DNA of 64,000 nt, taken from NCBI GenBank assembly GCA_964392245.1, contig CAYMOX010000009.1, positions 31,713 through 95,712 on the forward strand. Reading direction: 5' to 3'. The translations under genes were made by a program, and so were the position numbers. The notes beneath the pieces are model-generated. The model was not told where the DNA came from. It ran no database searches and worked only from the letters and a program-made list of their open reading frames with translations. Positions 61,427 through 64,000 of this stretch are shown here, in pieces. Position 1 is the stretch's first letter. Each line of letters opens with the position of its first letter. The stretch comes from JAAUUJ01 sp964392245 (lineage in GTDB: Bacteria > Cyanobacteriota > Cyanobacteriia > Thermostichales > Thermostichaceae).

Positions 61427-63271
61427 GTGAGTAGAACTTCTCTTGGGAATCGACTGCAGCGGCTCCAGAAGCTGCTAGGCTACCTAGTCCGAACCTGGCG
61501 GTTAATTGGATCGGCAACCCACCGCTGGACTCTGGTGTGGTTTATGGTCCTGCTGGTGCAAGGGGTTCTACCCATAGCCAATGTTTACCTCACCCGTGAA
61601 ATCGTCAATCGAGTTGCCCAGATCCTGGGGGTTGGTGACCAGCAGGTGCAGCTTTCAGATCAGGTGGGATCGTTGCTCCTACCTGGGGGACTCTTGTCTC
61701 TGGTGTTGGTTTCTACAGAAGTATTGCAATCTCTGGGGACATGGTTGCGCACGGTGCAGTCTGAGTTAATTCAGGATCACCTCAGCCACCTGATCCAGTC
61801 CAAATCGACATCTCTTGACTACGGCTTTTTTGAATCTGCTGAGTATCATGACCGCCTCAACCGCGTGCAGCAGGATGCTAGCAGTCGCTCCCAGTCACTA
61901 ATTGAGCATAGTGGCAGCTTGGTGCAAAACAGTTTAACCCTGATCTCCATGGCTGGGATCCTGATTCCTTATGGCCTCTGGCTCCCTGTGGTTCTGTTGA
62001 TCAGCACGCTGCCTGCCTTCTATGCGCTGATTCGCCAGAATCGTCGATACCACGATTGGTGGAAGCACTCCACTCCTCGCCGTCGTATGGCTCAATACTA
62101 TGAGATCCTCCTAACCCAAGACTGGCCTGCCGCAGAACTGCGTATTTTTCAACTGGGAGAGCATCTTCAACAGGCATACCAAACCTTGCGGCAACAACTT
62201 CGCAGAGAGCGGATCCAGCTCATTCAACAACAAAGTGTGATGCAGGTAATGGCCGGAGGAATGGCACTGCTGGCAGGGGGAGGATCGATCACCTGGATGG
62301 GGATGCGGGTGTTGCGGGGTGAAGGGACCCTGGGGGATCTGGCTTTGTTCTACCAGGCCTTTCAACGGGGACAGTCGATGATGCGATCTCTCCTGGGCAA
62401 CATGGGGCAGATCTATAACAGCAGTCTTTTTCTGGAGAATCTCTACGACTTTCTGGATACGCAACCGCAACTTACAGATCCCGCAACACCGCTTTCCCCT
62501 CCTCAAGAATTGCGAGAAGGGATTCGATTTCAGGGGATCACTTTTCGTTATCCTGATAGTGAACGCCTGATTCTGGACAATTTTCACCTTACTATTCCTG
62601 CGGGTCAGATTGTGGCTATTGTGGGATCAAATGGAGCCGGAAAAAGTACGCTGGTGAAGTTGCTCTGTCGGCTTTATGATCCTGAAGCTGGGTCAATACA
62701 AATTGACAGTTGTGATATTCGTGATTTTGCTGTTTCAGATCTGCGACGACTGATCACCGTCTTGTTTCAGCACCCTGTTCCCTATCAGGCGACTGTGGCC
62801 GAGAATATTGCTTATGGTGATCTGGCTGCTCACCCAACCCTGGAAAGGATCCAGGCAGCAGCGATAGAAGCAGGCGCGGGTGAAGTAGTGGCTCGTCTAC
62901 CTCAGGGCTACCAGAATCGTTTGGGCAAATGGTTCGCTCAGGGCACAGAATTAAGTGGGGGAGAGTGGCAGCGGATTGCTCTGGCTCGGGCGTTTTTACG
63001 GCAGGCCCCCATAATTGTGTTGGATGAGCCCACCAGTTTTATGGATCTGTGGTCAGAGTCAGATTGGTTAAGACGGTTTCGGAAACTGGCACGGGGTCGC
63101 ACAGCCCTGATCATCACCCACCGTTTTTCCCTGGCCATGCAGGCGGATGTCATTCATATTATGCAGGCCGGCCAGATCGTGGAATCGGGTGATCACCAGG
63201 AATTGCTGAATCGCAACGGACGCTATGCGCAGGCCTGGTATAAGCAACTCCGCCGTCCGGGTAAGGGATAG
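61427..63271 (+). CDS. ABC-type exporter (lasso-peptide D protein)
   Basis: The 614-residue half-transporter has an N-terminal membrane domain of six helices (about 20-310) and a C-terminal ATPase domain. Walker A is GSNGAGKST (about 400-408), the signature is LSGGEWQR (about 509), and Walker B is IIVLDEPTSF. It works as a homodimer and would export the mature lasso peptide and give immunity. The start is GTG 61427, without a clear ribosome binding site. It ends 2 bases before the kinase gene. Confidence 0.88.
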   Translation: MSRTSLGNRLQRLQKLLGYLVRTWRLIGSATHRWTLVWFMVLLVQGVLPIANVYLTREIVNRVAQILGVGDQQVQLSDQVGSLLLPGGLLSLVLVSTEVLQSLGTWLRTVQSELIQDHLSHLIQSKSTSLDYGFFESAEYHDRLNRVQQDASSRSQSLIEHSGSLVQNSLTLISMAGILIPYGLWLPVVLLISTLPAFYALIRQNRRYHDWWKHSTPRRRMAQYYEILLTQDWPAAELRIFQLGEHLQQAYQTLRQQLRRERIQLIQQQSVMQVMAGGMALLAGGGSITWMGMRVLRGEGTLGDLALFYQAFQRGQSMMRSLLGNMGQIYNSSLFLENLYDFLDTQPQLTDPATPLSPPQELREGIRFQGITFRYPDSERLILDNFHLTIPAGQIVAIVGSNGAGKSTLVKLLCRLYDPEAGSIQIDSCDIRDFAVSDLRRLITVLFQHPVPYQATVAENIAYGDLAAHPTLERIQAAAIEAGAGEVVARLPQGYQNRLGKWFAQGTELSGGEWQRIALARAFLRQAPIIVLDEPTSFMDLWSESDWLRRFRKLARGRTALIITHRFSLAMQADVIHIMQAGQIVESGDHQELLNRNGRYAQAWYKQLRRPGKG

Positions 63272-63273
63272 CG

Positions 63274-63969
63274 ATGCTCACATCCAGCCGTTATGTCTAC
63301 CAAAGTCATGGATTATTGCTTCTGTCTCCTTTCCCCATTCCGGAACTCAACCCTACGGGCTTACCACTTACCCAAGATAATCAGGTTGAGATCTCCCTCA
63401 CAACTGATCCTGAAGGGTTTCCTTATCCTCATCTAGATCATTCCGGCTATTTAATTACTGCAGAAACAGCGATCCTCTGTGTGCCAAAACAGATTGTCTT
63501 TTTCATTGCCAAGGGGAGGTCAATTCAGATCCTGACTCATGCAGATGTAGAAATGAATCTGTTGTGTGCCTACCTGGTGGGTAATGTGCTGGCGTTGCTG
63601 CTGACCCAAAGAGGCTATCTGGTGCTACATGCCTGCTCAGTAGAGATCGGTAGCAAAGCTATTGCTGTTATGGGATCTTCTGGAGCTGGAAAATCTTCGC
63701 TGGCAGCAGCACTGGTCAAGGCTGGACATCGATTCTGCAACGATGATCTCTCCCCCCTGCTTTTTCAGGACAACCAACCGTTGCTCTGGCCTGGGTATTC
63801 ACAAATTAAGCTCTACGAGGAGGTGATCCAGACCCTCAGGTTGAACCATCAGCAGCTCAGCCCTCTGCACCAGTGTGAAGAGAAATGGGGATATCGCAAT
63901 CGCCCAGATCTTTGCTCGACCGCCTTGCCTTTGCGATGTATCTACCTAGGGCTTGCTGAGAAAAGCTAG
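63274..63969 (+). CDS. HPr-kinase-like protein of lasso cluster
   Basis: The 231-residue product resembles the C-terminal kinase domain of HPr kinase/phosphorylase: H119 in VLHACSVEI, P-loop GSSGAGKSS (134-142) and NDD (156-158). Such kinases in some lasso clusters phosphorylate the C-terminal Ser of the precursor (paeninodin type), and the precursor here ends in Ser. The product stops at TAG 63967-63969, shorter than typical; the same frame stays open to the window end, giving KAQPVGIVAI. Either a nonsense mutation or a short form is possible. It is 2 bases after the exporter stop, so co-transcribed. Confidence 0.75.
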   Translation: MLTSSRYVYQSHGLLLLSPFPIPELNPTGLPLTQDNQVEISLTTDPEGFPYPHLDHSGYLITAETAILCVPKQIVFFIAKGRSIQILTHADVEMNLLCAYLVGNVLALLLTQRGYLVLHACSVEIGSKAIAVMGSSGAGKSSLAAALVKAGHRFCNDDLSPLLFQDNQPLLWPGYSQIKLYEEVIQTLRLNHQQLSPLHQCEEKWGYRNRPDLCSTALPLRCIYLGLAEKS

Positions 63970-64000
63970 AAAGCACAGCCAGTAGGGATCGTAGCGATTT

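Noticed and set aside
1..64000. CRISPR arrays, tRNA or rRNA genes, insertion sequences
   Set aside because: No regularly spaced repeats, no cloverleaf sequences and no transposase frames were seen.

Overview
The window is chromosomal DNA from a cyanobacterium. Evidence: a complete kaiABC clock operon, chlorophyll synthase (ChlG), a CyanoP-type photosystem II protein, the myxol-carotenoid pair cruF-cruG, solanesyl diphosphate synthase, a GUN4-domain protein kinase, minCDE and several cyanobacteria-restricted families (DUF3038, DUF4335, slr1659-like). Base composition is moderately GC-rich, with a conspicuous excess of GGATCC and few GCGATCGC (HIP1) sites. The genus cannot be fixed from the sequence alone. 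No tRNA, rRNA, CRISPR array or transposase was found.

Layout. 1-1900: a minus-strand AraC-family regulator gene is split in two by a 1242-bp insert (207-1448) that has the anatomy of an integron gene cassette. It starts at G|TTAGTC, carries two overlapping genes (RusA-like resolvase; PD-(D/E)XK nuclease-like plus HEPN-like protein) and ends in an attC-like site whose R'' box is the exact complement of the cassette start. Removing it restores the AraC reading frame. 1923-6892: outer-membrane Omp85 and a P2-type cation ATPase. 7079-10015: kaiA-kaiB-kaiC in one tight operon. 10-21 kb: cell-wall peptidase, CyanoP-like protein, beta-propeller lipoprotein, Ser/Thr kinase-GUN4 fusion, STAS-like protein, phosphohexomutase and a Na+/H+ antiporter. 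21.2-23.1 kb: minC-minD-minE. 23-35 kb: aroB, an InrS-like nickel sensor, prenyl synthase, a PMT-type glycosyltransferase, an oxidoreductase, copper amine oxidase, chlG, a GTPase and a HAD protein. 35-41 kb: cobM, an ECF42 sigma factor with its DGPF partner, a 5'-nucleotidase and apt. 41-53.6 kb: an AT-rich methyltransferase, envelope proteins, SpoIID/LytB, DUF4335/DUF3038, tgt, a sulfatase-like enzyme, LptC and a catalytically degenerate S41-like protein. 53.8-58.9 kb: rsmH with an apparently non-canonical start, an FtsL-like protein, cruF-cruG and malic enzyme.

59000-63969: the left part of a lasso-peptide gene cluster running off the right edge: cyclase (asparagine-synthetase-like), a 53-aa precursor with the leader pattern Y-x2-P-x-V-x3-G-x5-T, an ABC exporter and an HPr-kinase-like protein. 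The predicted 18-residue core has Asp at position 9 (nine-residue macrolactam) and a C-terminal Ser, the residue that related kinases phosphorylate in paeninodin-type lasso peptides. The leader-recognition (B1) and leader-peptidase (B2) genes are not in the window.

The two most notable systems are the integron-type nuclease cassette at the left end and the kinase-bearing lasso-peptide cluster at the right end.
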